From Rugalucina vietnamica (Eukaryota; Mollusca; Bivalvia; Lucinida; Lucinidae), in NCBI GenBank assembly GCA_964017185.1, contig OZ024873.1, forward strand, positions 47,912,760-47,976,759: a stretch of 64,000 nucleotides of DNA, given 5' to 3'. Positions 22,835 to 34,659 of this stretch are shown piece by piece (within the stretch, counting starts at the first letter, position 1; the number at the start of each line of letters is the position of its first letter). The notes below the pieces were generated by a model. It worked only from the letters and a program-made list of their open reading frames with translations, did no database searches and had not been told where the DNA came from. A program made the position numbers and the translations under genes.

Positions 22835-25300
22835 TTTTTTGACGATTTATGACGACCGACCTATATAAAACTTATCTATGGGGTATATGTAAAACGTTAA
22901 ACCTCTTCGTCGCACTTACATCTGCGTAAGAGTCGATTTTTATGACGTCATCAATATGGCGGCTATCTGCATATAATTATATGAATTATTCGTATTTCCA
23001 TCAAAATCAATTGAAAACATGGTATTATTGCGTATTTTGCAAAGAAAATGTATGAAATGCAGCTGCTTATACACACGATATTCGAATTAAGTCGATGGGT
23101 CAAAGGATATTGCTTTATACGGTCGTACGTCCGTTCGTGCATTCGTTGGACATACGTTTTTTCTTCTAAAATCGCCAACAACATAGGTACCCCTGGAGCT
23201 AATTTGACCTACCTAGCACCCCCAGGACAATTTTTCATGGGTGCCAAAATATTCATTGGAACCACAGAAATGCAAAGAATTTTTGTCCTCAATGATAAAC
23301 TCAATTACACTATGAAAAATTGCATGGTTTCCATGGCAGCCGTTAACGTGATTCTTAAGCATGGGGGTGTACATACAAAATTGATCATATCTTCACTGTT
23401 ACTTATCCTAGACTACTAAACATGGTCTCAGTTTAAAGCATGGACATAGCCCTTTGTCTCTATGGTAAGTCATGCAAATTATCTTATTTGCATATTCTTT
23501 AATTTAATTGAAAAATGGGCAAAAAATCTTTAAAAATCCATAAATGAACAAATTTCAGGCCCAAACTGTCATTGTGACACTTTGTTATTGAACCAGTAAT
23601 ATCACATGACAAATCTATTGATGACCTATATGAAAATTATCTCATTTGCATAATTATGAAAAATAATGAACATGTCAAAAGTGAGGAAAACGAGGGATAC
23701 ACTATATTCATAATTACAAGGTATTACATACGCCCCCGTATGTTATAAGACCCATCTCGCATCCCTGGGACAGATTCTCAAGGCTGTAAGTGTTGTCAGA
23801 GGGACCTTCTTAATGCCATAAAATAAAATCAATAATAAAATCATCTACATGATGTAAAATTATATAGTTTCCACACCCACCTCTCATGCGATTCTTAAGA
23901 ATCCCAGGGGCACTTACAAAAATACTCATATCCCACCAATAGAAATTAACCATGATACCTAATATAAAAATCACGGAATTTACTTTCCACGTAGTGCAAT
24001 AGCTTAACCACATGTAATTAAAATTTTTGAACGTTGCATAAAGTTTCGAAAAATTGTTAAAATAACAAAAAATTGAAGGATGTGCTTCACCAAAATTTAC
24101 TAAATCTTGCTTGCAAGAAAGCATGATTTATATATCTGAGCACATGGCAATAAAACATTGTCCTAGCAATAATTTGATGTCAATTTGAGTTCTCTTCGGC
24201 TAATAGCCACCGTTTAATATAATCCTATTCTATAGAATCGCATGAGGAGTGGTGTGGAAATCATGTAATTTTACATCATAAAATGTTTTTTCATTGCGGA
24301 GGACAATATTTAATGGCATTAAGGTGGTCTCTCTGACAACACTGTCAGTCTTGAGAATATGTCCCAGGGATGCAAGATAGATTTGATCTTATAACCTATC
24401 CAATACCTTGCAATAGGTATAGAGTATCCCTCTTTTTTCCTCACTTTTTGAAAATTTTATTAATATTCATAAATATGCAAATGAGATAATTTTCATATAG
24501 GACCAGATCATCAATAAATTCGTCTTATGATATAACTGGCTCAATAACAAAGTGTCACAACTACAGTTTGGGTCTGAAAATAGTTCAATTATGGATTTTA
24601 AGGATTTTTCTACCATTTTTCATATTTTCATGAGCATTAATGAATATACTAATTAGATAATTTGCATTACATACCATAGGAGAAAAGGATATGTCTATGC
24701 TTTAAAATGAGACCGTGTTTAATAGTATTTGATAAATAACAGTGGTGATATGGTCAATTTTTATATGTACACCCCCATCCTCTAGAATCACGTTAAAGGT
24801 TGCCATGGAAACCGTGCAATTTTTTTATAGTGCAATTGAGTTTATCTTTGGAGACAAAATTATTTGCATTGCTAGGGTCCCAATAAATGATTTGGCACCC
24901 ATGGAGAATTGTCATGGGGATGCAAGGTAGGTCAAATTAGCACTGTGTATGCAGATTTTGTCGTAACGTGGCTCATATTTTCAGTGCTTTGCTCCTTGTG
25001 AGACATATTTTTGTGCTAAAGTAGCTTTTATAAATGCAGTTGGTGAAATCCATCCATTTAAAACAGCGAGGAGCGAAGCTGGAAATCAAATCTTATCTAT
25101 CAAACGTAGTAAGTAAATGGCTATTCAAAATGCATATTATGAGTGCGCTGTTCGCCATTTTGATGACGCCATAGTTCAGCTCATACGCGGGTCTCAGGGC
25201 GACGAACTGGTATAAATTGTTGCATATGCCCCAAAGTTTGATTTTAGGTAGGTCGTCATAAATCTTCATGAAATTCCCAAGGGACGACTTTTTTGGGCCC
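22835..25300. mobile_element. Foldback element with long diverged arms (family F, copy FB1)
   Basis: The 23185-23960 stretch returns in reverse complement at 24170-24950; for example AACGTGATTCTTAAG with GGGTGTACATACAAAATTGA in the left arm answers TCAATTTTTATATGTACACC and AGAATCACGTTAAAGG in the right arm. The symmetry reaches further out: GATTTATGACGACCGACCTA near 22843 answers TAGGTAGGTCGTCATAAATC near 25246. Total about 2.46 kb with a spacer of about 200 bp. It lies in the intron between the PAN exon and the second LamG exon. No transposase frame is seen. Confidence 0.7.
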
Positions 25301-26113
25301 ATTGACTAGGAAGAATGTTAGCGGTACAGCTTGTCAAATAGGTTACTGTGTAGGCTGTAACTTTGATATTCACAGGCATGATCCGCTAGTCCGGTAGATT
25401 CAAGGAAGGAATCACAGAAAAGTTGAACTCAGTAAACGAAGACAATCGCAACGCGTTTACCGATAGAAATCAGGCGCAATGAAATACATGTAGGTAGGCT
25501 TGAATTTCATTCAAAGATCTAACAGCCGATTTATGAGCTAGGTATTTTAACCGTGCAATTTTAATATGGCCGTACTAGAATCACGTCACATATTTACCAT
25601 TATAAATCTGAACGACATACCTGTTTTGGTCAAGTACATTCATTTTATTCATAATGTTAAATACGGTAAATACGTGACAATAGTCTACTACAATCATAAT
25701 ATAATTGTATATATTTGTTAACCTGCATGCATGTCTAAAGTACTCTAGATCTAATAACGTATTCATGAGGTAACGCCCACACAGTAACCCATATGTGGAG
25801 CTATATCTCATGCAGAAATACATTTTATTAGCGTTTTTTCAAGCTTGCGCATATGCGTTTCGGCAGTTGTCAGAACTAAACTATATATGTATCTTATGTC
25901 AAACAACCAAAACAAACGCTTTAATTGTGCATTCTTTTGAGAGTTAGGAAGACCCACTGATAGTTCTCAGACTTTGCCAATGACTCTGACAGTTCCTGAT
26001 CATTGATTTTTCCCTAAACTATCCTATGTTATTCATAACTGTACCATTTAACTGTCCGGCAATTTTATCTGGTCTGAAATGGTTAAGACTCGTATACGGC
26101 GATGTTTTGAAAC
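25301..26113. other. No recognisable feature
   Basis: Intronic position within the LamG-PAN gene. Nothing identifiable. Confidence 0.35.
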
Positions 26114-26211
26114 AATTTTAATAAGGTTGATTATACGCCGGCTTAAGCAACTTTGTAAGGGGGTTATAGCAGCTTAAAACGCGTGGAAAGACCTATCGAT
26201 TTATACATAAG
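26114..26211 (+). repeat. 98-bp repeat, copy 1, flanking LamG exon 2
   Basis: AATAAGGTTGATTATACGCC through GACCTATCGATTTATACATA recurs in the same orientation at 27063-27161 with about 10 differences. Confidence 0.8.
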
Positions 26212-26638
26212 CATTTCCCTTTGCAAAAATCAGTTTTTTGGTCATTCTAAGTGTATTTTTTGGAGATGTACTAGACAAATGTGCTAAAAAGAGATCAAAA
26301 AATATCTTCATATTTACCATTCAATTTTGTAATTTGGCAAGTATTTTGTGAATACATTTACAGTTTCCGTTGACATATTTTATACCTATTCCGAGAAATT
26401 GGAATTTAAGATATTTCAAAAAGTCGATTTTTCTTATTTTTGAAAATCGATAACTTTTAAAAAAGCATAGATATCCCCACATACTTTTTGCGTTTTAGTA
26501 GATTTCCACCTATATTTAAAGATGTCTGAAATGTTTGTTCATCAACAAAAAATAGTATGGAGACCCCTTAAAAGGAAAACAAAAAACCTTTTCAGTCTCG
26601 TCTTCAGATTAATACTTATATGAACATGTTTTTACTAC

Positions 26639-26905
26639 CTTGAGTATTTTGCCAGTTGGATGTCAAACAGTCCTGTATGTCTGTAAGAAAATTATTCTTG
26701 TCGTATTTCCCGCTCTGAATGATGAAACATGTGACCCGTCCAGTCAAAGAGGGGCCCGTTGGTAATGAGCCCAGCCGGATGGTCCCGGGCAGTCCAACCG
26801 GTATATTCTTGGCAACTCCGCTTAAACTTTGTGTGACGTCGTTGATGAAAAAATTACAGTTCTCTGTGCTATAATCATGTTCCATAGCGATTCGAACCCA
26901 CTGAT
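26639..26905 (-). CDS. LamG-domain exon 2 of the LamG-PAN gene
   Basis: 267 nt, 89 codons, phase 1 at both ends. The acceptor is TATATTTTACAG before 26905 and the donor GTAGTA follows 26639. The codon completed at the junction gives DQWVRIAMEHDY, the usual W-H/R-V-A-I strand of LamG/concanavalin-like folds, followed by NFFINDVTQSL, GTIRLGSLPTG and a final DCLTSNWQNTQ. It continues the fold begun by exon 28947-29378 and leads in phase into the PAN exon at 22488. Confidence 0.75.
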
Positions 26906-26937
26906 CTGTAAAATATAAACATACATGTAACTTTATG

Positions 26938-27043
26938 CATTAGTCAGTGCCGGGAATGAACCCCTGATGAATCCCGGTAATGCCACATACTTATTCAGTG
27001 CCGGGATCGAGCCCCTGATGAGTCCCGGTAATGCCACATAATT
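26938..27043 (+). repeat. Tandem duplication of a 55-bp GC-rich unit
   Basis: TTAGTCAGTGCCGGGAATGA...CCGGTAATGCCACATA is followed at once by TTATTCAGTGCCGGGATCGA...CCGGTAATGCCACATA. The wording recalls family G. Confidence 0.75.
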
Positions 27044-27062
27044 TATTTATTTATTTTTGAAC

Positions 27063-27161
27063 GATTTTAATAAGGTTGATTATACGCCGGCCTAAGCAAG
27101 TTTGTAAGGGGGCTAGTAGCAGCTTAAAAAGCGTAGAAAGACCTATCGATTTATACATAAG
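27063..27161 (+). repeat. 98-bp repeat, copy 2, flanking LamG exon 2
   Basis: Direct repeat of 26114-26211; the two copies sit about 950 bp apart with LamG exon 2 between them. Confidence 0.8.
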
Positions 27162-27309
27162 GGTGTTAATTTTCTGCCAATTCAAATTAGATATGAGTTG
27201 TATTTTAAATAACTTACTTTAATCTATGGTCCTTATTTTAATAATTTGAATTTATGTGCAGAAATTCAAGCCCCTCTCTTATATTTCATTAGAACAACTC
27301 CAAGTTGCT

Positions 27310-27490
27310 GTTCCACATTATTGCCAGCCTCCGGGGAGCCGGGACGTTTAGCAGGGATTTTACCACAAATCTGAACCCGCATTGCCGGGCTTTTAGCAAG
27401 ACTTTAAAAACTGAAAAGTTAAACGCCCCGCTATTCCCCGGCCCTTTAGGGGCCTTGGATACAAATGACCGGTTTATTATTACATTATTA
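27310..27490 (+). repeat. GC-rich dispersed repeat (family G), second copy
   Basis: CGCATTGCCGGGCTTTTAGC and CTATTCCCCGGCCCTTTAGG are the reverse complement of blocks at 10870-10945. Confidence 0.55.
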
Positions 27491-27548
27491 CCGTACACCA
27501 TCGATATATACGAAGTAAATAGGGAGGTTTAAATTTTTATAATTTCTG

Positions 27549-27553
<5 letters not shown>

Positions 27554-27608
<55 letters not shown>

Positions 27609-27620
27609 ATATATATATCT
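27554..27620 (+). repeat. (TC)n followed by short (TA)n microsatellite
   Basis: About 25 TC units, then TATATATATATA. Confidence 0.97.
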
Positions 27621-27740
27621 CTCTCCGGAACAATTTTACCCAAGAATCTTAAAATTTAGCTTATTTATTCGTCCATTTTCCTTCCTATCTGATTAAAATC
27701 TGCCACAAATTTCTCAGCTCCTATTTGATCCGTATCATGA

Positions 27741-27918
27741 GATAAGCTGATCAGCGCTTTTATTTTTGCTTCATAGATAGTACAATTCCTCTTCTACTTC
27801 TACAAAAAAAAAAAAAAAAAAAATCAAGATTCTAGCTTTCGTCTGTATGTGTACAGGCCGGTTTTTGTCGGACCTGGTCGAAGTACCCCGAAGACCGATT
27901 TTTCGCGTCGCGGCTGAT
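27741..27918 (-). repeat. Family C MITE, truncated, copy C2
   Basis: GATAAGCTGATCAGCGC, TACAATTCCTCTTCTACTTC, GTACAGGCCGGTTTTTGTCG and the end TTTCGCGTCGCGGCTGA; the other half of the element is absent. Confidence 0.7.
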
Positions 27919-28150
27919 TTGTACCAGCCCTTTAAATTTTGTATACGTATTCGTAAGTATAAAAGTTTTTTTTTCTTTTTTTTTTTGACTATTATGTTGA
28001 CTTTAATAATTTTACATAGTGCACACGGATTTTTTTTTAAGTTATTGTGATTCACTCATATGTTTCTTATTGGTAATCAGTATTATTGTTTTTTGTTATT
28101 CAATACTTAATTTCGTGGTATTTTACGCCCTATGGCTCGGTGTATGTAGT

Positions 28151-28349
28151 TTGTTTGTTTGTATTGAGGCTTAACGTCCCATTCAACAAATTTTTAGTCG
28201 GGACGGGTCTAAAGCTTCCTGGGTTTAACCAGTACTGTAGGGAAATAATGTGTCTTGCTCAAGGACACAACACGGTGCCGCTTGTGGGGATCGAACCCAG
28301 GATCTCTCGATTTGGAGTCTGACACTCTACCACTATGCAACCGCGCTCC
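28151..28349 (-). mobile_element. tRNA-derived SINE with 15-bp target duplication
   Basis: On the minus strand it starts GGAGCGCGGTTGCATAGTGG (A-box like), then GGGTTCGATCCCCAC (B box), and ends in a CAAACAAACAAA tail. CTCGGTGTATGTAGT flanks it on both sides (28136-28150 and 28350-28364). It inserted into a family B tail. Confidence 0.85.
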
Positions 28350-28364
28350 CTCGGTGTATGTAGT

Positions 28365-28880
28365 GATTTTTTTAAATCCAAATTTCAGTGATGTTGTTTT
28401 GCGCCCAGGGATCTCCATCGCCGGACAGTTAATTGTATCTGTGAGTCCTCGTCATAGATTCATCATCATGGTGGTTATTTGTAGACCATAATGATTCATT
28501 GTGAAGACCGACCAAACTAACTAAATGTTGAGAACCACTGCAGAAGCTGAAAGTGAGGTCAGAGCCCTGTTAAACCGGTTTAAGCCCCCCCCCCCAGTAA
28601 TTTTATATTACAGTTCGTGCCAAGGCGAAACTTCTGTTGTGGTTCTAATTGTTTTATTGTTGTTGAATTTTTATGTTGTTTGCACATTATGTACGTTTTC
28701 ATATTTTTGTTAAGTTCGGGTAACTGCATAGCCACCTAATGGGAAATAGCTGCTCACTCGGCTTAAGATATATCCCCTTAGTATAAGTACCTTAAGCCTT
28801 TTCACACCTGGTTTTTGAATTGATAAGTTCTTACCGACTGCGCCGTTACATGATCATTGCCTACGTGTACCTTATTATTG
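28365..28880 (+). repeat. Retroelement 3' tail (family B)
   Basis: GCGCCCAGGGATCTCCATCG, TGAGAACCACTGCAGAAGCTG-like, TTATGTACGTTTTCATATTT and CTCACTCGGCTTAAGATAT follow the order of 39780-40190. Confidence 0.7.
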
Positions 28881-28946
28881 TCTGCGAGGGTGATATACTT
28901 TTTCGCCACATGATTTAATTAGAAACGTTTTAGCATAGTAACATAC

Positions 28947-29378
28947 CTGTAAGTATATTATTATCGACCGTATCCATACCCCCAGACCAGCCGCCAGACG
29001 TCTGACCACTGAACGAAATTTTTATGAGGGAGCTATCAAACCTCATGTTTATGCCCGTCAACGTGTCACTGACGCTAACGTCATCACTCTGGAATCGGAA
29101 GAGAAATCCACCCGGACTGCTGTCGAGATAAACGTAAAACATGACGGTGAAGTCGCCGTCAATTGGCGTCGTGTCCGGAACTCTAAGCTCGACATATGAA
29201 GATGTTGTTCCTTCGAAAGCAAAAGCATCATAACCCAGGGGGGTCGGTCCCGTTTTCAACGTGATGTTCCCGATGGAGTTAGACGTTACTGGACCGAACC
29301 CCTTCACTTCAATGTTCATAGCGTCGATACCTAGTGGCCAGACGTACACATTCTGTCCTTGAACAACGCCGTGTAAGT
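28947..29378 (-). CDS. LamG-domain exon 1 of the LamG-PAN gene
   Basis: 432 nt, phase 1 at both ends. The acceptor is TTATGTTTTAG before 29378 and the donor GTATGT follows 28947. The translation begins LHGVVQGQNVYVWPLGIDAM, then AFAFEGTTSSYVELRVPDT, DGDFTVMFYVYLDSS, FLFRFQSDD and GINMRFDSSLIKISF, a typical concanavalin-like/LamG pattern of alternating strands. The next exon at 26905 completes the fold. The exon carrying the signal peptide was not found. A surface or matrix adhesion role is inferred from the domains only. Confidence 0.75.
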
Positions 29379-29572
29379 CTAAAACATAAAGTTTTTATAG
29401 AATAAAAATCTAAAAAATACAGTATTCGTATCAACGCGCATGCCTCAACGAGCGCACAGTTCTTTTATGGTCTTCATGAAAGTGTTCAAATAAGCCCATA
29501 TAAATTTTTCAGACAAATACATTGAATGTTCGGCTCTTTTTACAACTGTATAACTATTGTTTTTAGCATGAT

Positions 29573-29853
29573 CATTACGCAAACACGCCCATGCAATATA
29601 CATGTACAGAGATTTTTTTCAGCTGTAAAAATTGAACATTTCACCAGATTTTTTTTGATATTTTCAATATTATTGCTCAAAACATATATTGTGGGTACAC
29701 GTTAGAACCGCCTCGCCGAGAAGGCTCTAACGAGTACCAACACTGTATGTTTTGGATCAAAAATAAGAAAATAATGTAAACCCCTGCAAACCCCATTTTT
29801 CTTTATAAAGTGGGGTTGAAGGGGGTATACATTTCAGCAATATGTTTTCCTGA
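29573..29853 (+). repeat. Family A double-hairpin element, copy A5
   Basis: From CATTACGCAAACACGCCCATG to CAATATGTTTTCCTGACG, with both stems recognisable but worn (CGCCTCGCCGAGAAGGC at the tip). Confidence 0.75.
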
Positions 29854-29934
29854 CGTGACATGCTAAAAAAACCCAGATAAGCCACCTGTATCTAATTGTT
29901 CATCAAATTGCATATCACCTGTTAGATATTTTTA

Positions 29935-30075
29935 AAACGTCATAAAGGGACAAGCCAAGTTCTGCTTGCGGGTGTGTCAGGTGGTTTTTCCCCGGGTACT
30001 CCGGTTTTCGCCCCACCTACCGATTGATCCTTCTCGATATGAGTGAAAAAGCTTGAAAGGGACGTAAAACTGAGT

Positions 30076-30120
<45 letters not shown>
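29935..30120 (+). mobile_element. SINE, 5'-truncated, with long poly(A)
   Basis: GCGGGTGTGTCAGGTGGTTT, CCCCGGGTACTCCGGTTTTC and GAAAGGGACGTAAAACTGAG followed by 44 A. It is the same body as the SINE at 51342-51615. The GGTGG...CTCCGGTTTTC core resembles a conserved domain found in metazoan SINE superfamilies; this is from memory. Confidence 0.75.
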
Positions 30121-30121
<1 letters not shown>

Positions 30122-30492
30122 ACGTCATAAAGGCCTAGGGAATAGAAGTATTACAAATAGCAGGTATATGTCCCTGCTTATAAATTCTAGCACAACTATC
30201 ACATTCAAATTACACACTTTACCATGACAACGCTCCGAAAAGCATGGACATACCACTTTTTGCAGTTTTGGGTTTATTTTCCACTTTCCAACATCATTTT
30301 CATCTACCGGCCCACGCGACGAACAATTTCTTATTATAAAATAATTATGAAGTATCATCCAGAGATATTGTATGCTAAGTATCATTTTGTTCGTCACGTG
30401 GACTGGTACTTAAAAATTAAAAAATGTGTTCAGAAATGGGCAAAAATAGACCAAAAAGTGCAAAATTTGCTCTATCTATGGTTCTTCTGGGC

Positions 30493-30506
30493 GTTGCCAT
30501 GGCAAC
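30493..30506. promoter_or_regulatory. RFX-type X-box palindrome GTTGCCATGGCAAC
   Basis: A perfect copy of the classic inverted-repeat site bound by RFX factors. It precedes the cluster at 31308-31965. Confidence 0.5.
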
Positions 30507-30860
30507 GCTTGTAGGATAAATGAATTACTTGTTCTTGTTTTTAATAGAGGAGATATATGACTGTTTCAAGGAATAGTTTTCTCACCTAAATTCCAAAATT
30601 TATTTTTTAGCAAAATCTGAGGCCAAAATCAGGCGTTAAATGCCCTAGTATTTTAAGACAAAGTTTACAAAGCTACATGTGCTACTTATAAAAAGATATT
30701 TTGTTCCCTTAACTTTGAGTTGTTTTTAAAACAAAGTTAAACACACTGTGCGCTAATTAGAACGAATTTGGTATGTTGAATCTATTTTCAGTAAATATCC
30801 CTAGTTTATTGATTCTTATCATCAATTTTTCATGCAGCAACGGACAATGTCGAATACGTC

Positions 30861-31043
30861 AAAGGGATTGCGATGGCGTAGTGGTGGAGCGTCGGACTCC
30901 GAATCGAGAGGTCCTGGGTTCGATCCCCACAAGCGGCACCGTGCTGTGTCCTTAACACCCTACAGTACTGGTTAAACCCATTGAGCGTTGGCTCAGTCCC
31001 GACATGACGACTGGGACGTTAAGACTCAATAATAATAATAAAA
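30861..31043 (+). mobile_element. tRNA-derived SINE
   Basis: GATGGCGTAGTGGTGGAGCG (A box), GGGTTCGATCCCCAC (B box), and a 3' part with AGTCCCGACATGACGACTGG, ending in AATAATAATAAAA. GACAATGTCGAATACGTC lies just before it and GACAATGTCAAATACGTC just after, a likely target duplication. It is the same family as 28151-28349. Confidence 0.85.
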
Positions 31044-31307
31044 TGACAAATACGTCCTGACAATGTCAAATACGTCCGAAAATAGCTTACATAGATTTTA
31101 GTAAATTGACAGTCCGTGAAAAGCACAATCAAAATAAATTAAAACAACAGTCGTGAAAGAGGGGGACCGGTACATACGTGGGTGATCCAATAAAGAATGG
31201 GACGTTTTGAATTATTTCTATGTAAATAGGAGTAAATTAGTATTGTTGCTCAATATAATGCGACCCCAATTCACCGCTAAAATTTGACATCTAAACAACA
31301 ACTTGCC

Positions 31308-31965
31308 GTTGCCTAACAACAAGAGAATGTTAGTAAACAGTCCATGGCCACGTGGGTAGTATGTACCTTAACTTGGTTGTCATGGCAACTGTCGGCAAAA
31401 TATCCACTGAAGACACACTGTAGTTTATACCATGCATTGCTGGCTTTATGCGCTGCAAATATCACATATATACTGCTAAAACTTTAAACAGGGTGAGCAT
31501 TTTTGCGAGAAAAGCTGGGTTTTGTTTGCGAAAAAAGTACAATGAAATTGGGGGTAGGGGTGGGTTATATTCCATAGCCTGAGTATAAATGACATAATAA
31601 ATTGTTGTGAACCTTGAAATTATCAGTTACAGTACAAATATTACCCAAAATGAATTACAAAAGAGACAACTGACCTTTTAGACTTGTGTTGCCTAGCAAC
31701 CACATAACTTAGAAAATGCTTTAAGTCAGAATTCATAGAGTAGAATGGTTGCTAGGCAACCAATTCTCGATCACTAATGCTAGCTCCAAATTGACTGTAG
31801 AAAAATCTTTCACAGATGATGTTCAACTCAGACAATACTCAAGTATGATCAGTTATCTTTTTTCAAAATGTGTGGCATAGCTCCATTTTAATAGGTTATA
31901 TTAGTTCAAAGGTCAAATCGTGGCCATAGATACTACACTAGTAGTAATCAAGTAACCATAGCAAC
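31308..31965. promoter_or_regulatory. Cluster of five X-box-like palindromes
   Basis: GTTGCCTAACAAC (31308), GTTGTCATGGCAAC (31376), GTTGCCTAGCAAC (31688), GTTGCTAGGCAAC (31748) and GTAACCATAGCAAC (31952) all fit the RFX consensus of GTNRCC then RGYAAC with 0-3 spacer bases. No gene was recognised next to them. Confidence 0.45.
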
Positions 31966-32149
31966 CAAAGTTGTTGTGCAAATCTGATAAAATGTGCTCT
32001 ATTGAGAGAGCAGATGTGTATCTAATAAATGAAAGTAGTAAACTTGAGTGAGTCAGTAGGGTTTATGAAATAGGATCACCCTCGTATAACAAAAAAGCAA
32101 AACAGTCCAGCACTGACCACCCGTCTGGCAAAACCTCAAACAATCAAAG

Positions 32150-33175
32150 GACCCGTGAACAGTCCTGTATAACGCTCACCTGAGGTCTACTGTATTCTCG
32201 AATACATGTCCTTGTGCATACATGTAGACCTGGGTCAACCGTAGGCAGATAACAAATACATCAATGGCATTTACCAATTTTTTCCCATTTAAGTGCATAG
32301 TCGACCCAAGTTGACTTTGTCATAAAATATGTCAAGGTAAATCCACGGCCATGATTTGTATAGCTTTATAGAGCTTGATTCCTTGATACTTTATGCCAAG
32401 GTCTTCTGGCTTTGGAGAAGAAGATTACCTTAAGATTTTGCTATGCATACCCCGGGCTGTCTCTTTGTCATGTGACCTGGATCATTTATAAAAACGTTCG
32501 TTTCCCATTCCTACGGATGCTTCACATAATGTTTGGCTTTGGTTAATATTAATACTCTTCTCTCTTTGCAAGAAGGCTACATACATGTATGAAAATAAGC
32601 TTTGATTGACCAATCCGGAGATAATGATGTTTGAACGTTACGGAAAAGTATACATGTATATATCCCTTGAGCATGGGCAGACAACCCGAAGGGGCCAAAA
32701 TATTTTCATGAACATTAATTCATTTGCATACTCCAAGCAAGTTTTCCCCGTTAAATGACATTGTACCCATTTTCCACATTCAAATGCATAGGCGACCAAA
32801 GTTGACATTTCCATGAAATAGGTCAAGGACATCCCAGGGTCATGATTTATATCCCTTTTGTAGAGCTCTACCCCTTGATGCTTCGTGCCGAGGTTCAAAT
32901 TCATAGGCCTTCTAGTTTTAGAGAAGAAAATGTTTAAAGGTTTTTGCTATTTTTAGCCTGAAAGCCATTTTGTTCATGTGACCTGGATCATTTATACAAA
33001 TTTCTATTCTTCCTTCCAAAGGGTCCTTTATCAATATTTTGACTTTGATTGACCAAGAGGTGTCAGAGGAGAAAATGTATGAAAAAGTGTGAACGAGAAA
33101 AAGACAATGACAGCTCGACACCAGAACATGTTTATCCTTCAAGCTCCCCTATGCGCTTCTACTCAGGTGAGCTAG
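32150..33175 (-). mobile_element. Family E element, two diverged units
   Basis: Both ends are present: AGGACCCGTGAACAGTCCTG with CGCTCACCTGAGG at the left and ACTCAGGTGAGCTAGC at the right, i.e. the reverse of 19528-21975. Inside are two units with TTTGTCATGTGACCTGGATC or a variant and GGCTTTGGT/GACTTTGATTGACC blocks. Confidence 0.7.
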
Positions 33176-33179
33176 CATA

Positions 33180-34655
33180 ACGAGTATAAAAGAGCACTCG
33201 ATATAGACTGAACAAACAAACCAAAGACAAAAAATCAATCACAGCAGAACCGCCTTTGAACGCTCAGTAAAGAAATTTCTTAAACGACTTAAACACGGAG
33301 TTGATAGATAACACGTTTGTTTCAGCAAACACTGCACGTAAATAAGACCATATTTTCACAGTTCTATGTATCATCAAAGTTGATACTCATCAAAGTTTGT
33401 ACATGTACTTACCCGACAAGATCAATACTATCCATAGATAGGCAACACCCGAAAACCTTAAGTCATTAAGCTTAAGACAACATGTGGGAAGCACCATTGT
33501 TCATAAACGCATTGAAAGCAGTTTTAATGTCTTTTATTCACTGTGATTGCCATGGTCAATCCTGATTTATGCACTCCATTTCTAAGGCACAAAAAGAAAA
33601 TCCAAAACCACCACCGTAAACCCTAGTTTATTCAATGCATTGTATTTTTCCTATATCTTGAGTTTCCTGCAATTCATTATTTGCTCCTATTTGCTATTTT
33701 TGAAATGAATTGGCGAAACGCTAAAACGCTTTCTCGCATTTCCTCCACCTTAACATGGACCCATCTGGTTCTGTTCTTTCTTAACTTAAAAGTTCTATCT
33801 AATAAGTCACGATTTTTTTGTTGAGAAAATGTCCCGTTGGCGACTTAGTTTCAAAACATAATGCACCGACATAACGCTTCGCGACCTGTTCTAAGACATA
33901 TGCAACCTAGTTTGAGACTGCTGACAGAAAACTTAAATCATCATCATATTTTGCATCTTAACACAAGATGTATATCATAAAGACTTTATGCCGGGTTTAA
34001 ATGATTCCGTATCGGTCAATGCACATTCTGATCATATATTGAGATGCTTTATATGTTGGTATGTCGTTGCCTACTTGTACCTTTTTAAAAGTTCCATTAA
34101 GGCCATGTCGATAATACGCATAAGCCTTTTTCACTCAACAAGTTTGACAAAACCACTCGCTGTTTCGATATATAAAGTTTTAAATTTTGAAGATTACTTA
34201 CAAAACATTTTTTTTTTGTGTTTAAAAATGAATATCAAAAACTATGATATGAAGAAAAATGACGGCGTTACGTTTGCATTTAATGAATTAGCAACACATG
34301 TTTTTTCTTTATCATTTTGTATGAAAAGTTTTTTCACACAGCTTAGCTCTCTAGTTCTACGCGCTCTGGTAGCAGGACAAATCACTTTCAACCTTCAAGA
34401 AAGCTGGTTCGATCTTTAATATGGCGATATAATGTTTACGGATTAAGTATTAACAAAAGTCAGACCATCTAAACATTTCAAGCAAATGAAAAAGACGTTT
34501 AGGGCTTATTGTATGAAAATGTCAATTCTAATTCAAAGAAAGAAATCGATATTATCGTGCTGTGCGATGTGTGGGATCAGCCTGAACGCCGACCATTTCT
34601 TTTATGAAGAAAACAGATTAGATGTTTTAATCCAAGCTTACCAATAGATTAAGAA
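33180..34655. other. No gene recognised; small family B scraps
   Basis: Near 33215-33290 and 34060-34110 there are short retroelement-tail scraps (GAACCGCCTTTGAACGCTCAG, GCCTACTTGTACCTTTTT). The 143-residue plus-strand frame at 33988 has no domain or splice support. Confidence 0.35.
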
Positions 34656-34659
34656 ATGA

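Noticed and set aside
28255-28349. tRNA gene
   Set aside because: A and B boxes are present but the body continues into a SINE with tail and target duplication, and no cloverleaf is maintained.
33988-34419. 143-codon plus-strand frame
   Set aside because: No recognisable domain, no splice or start context, AT-rich composition typical of non-coding sequence here.
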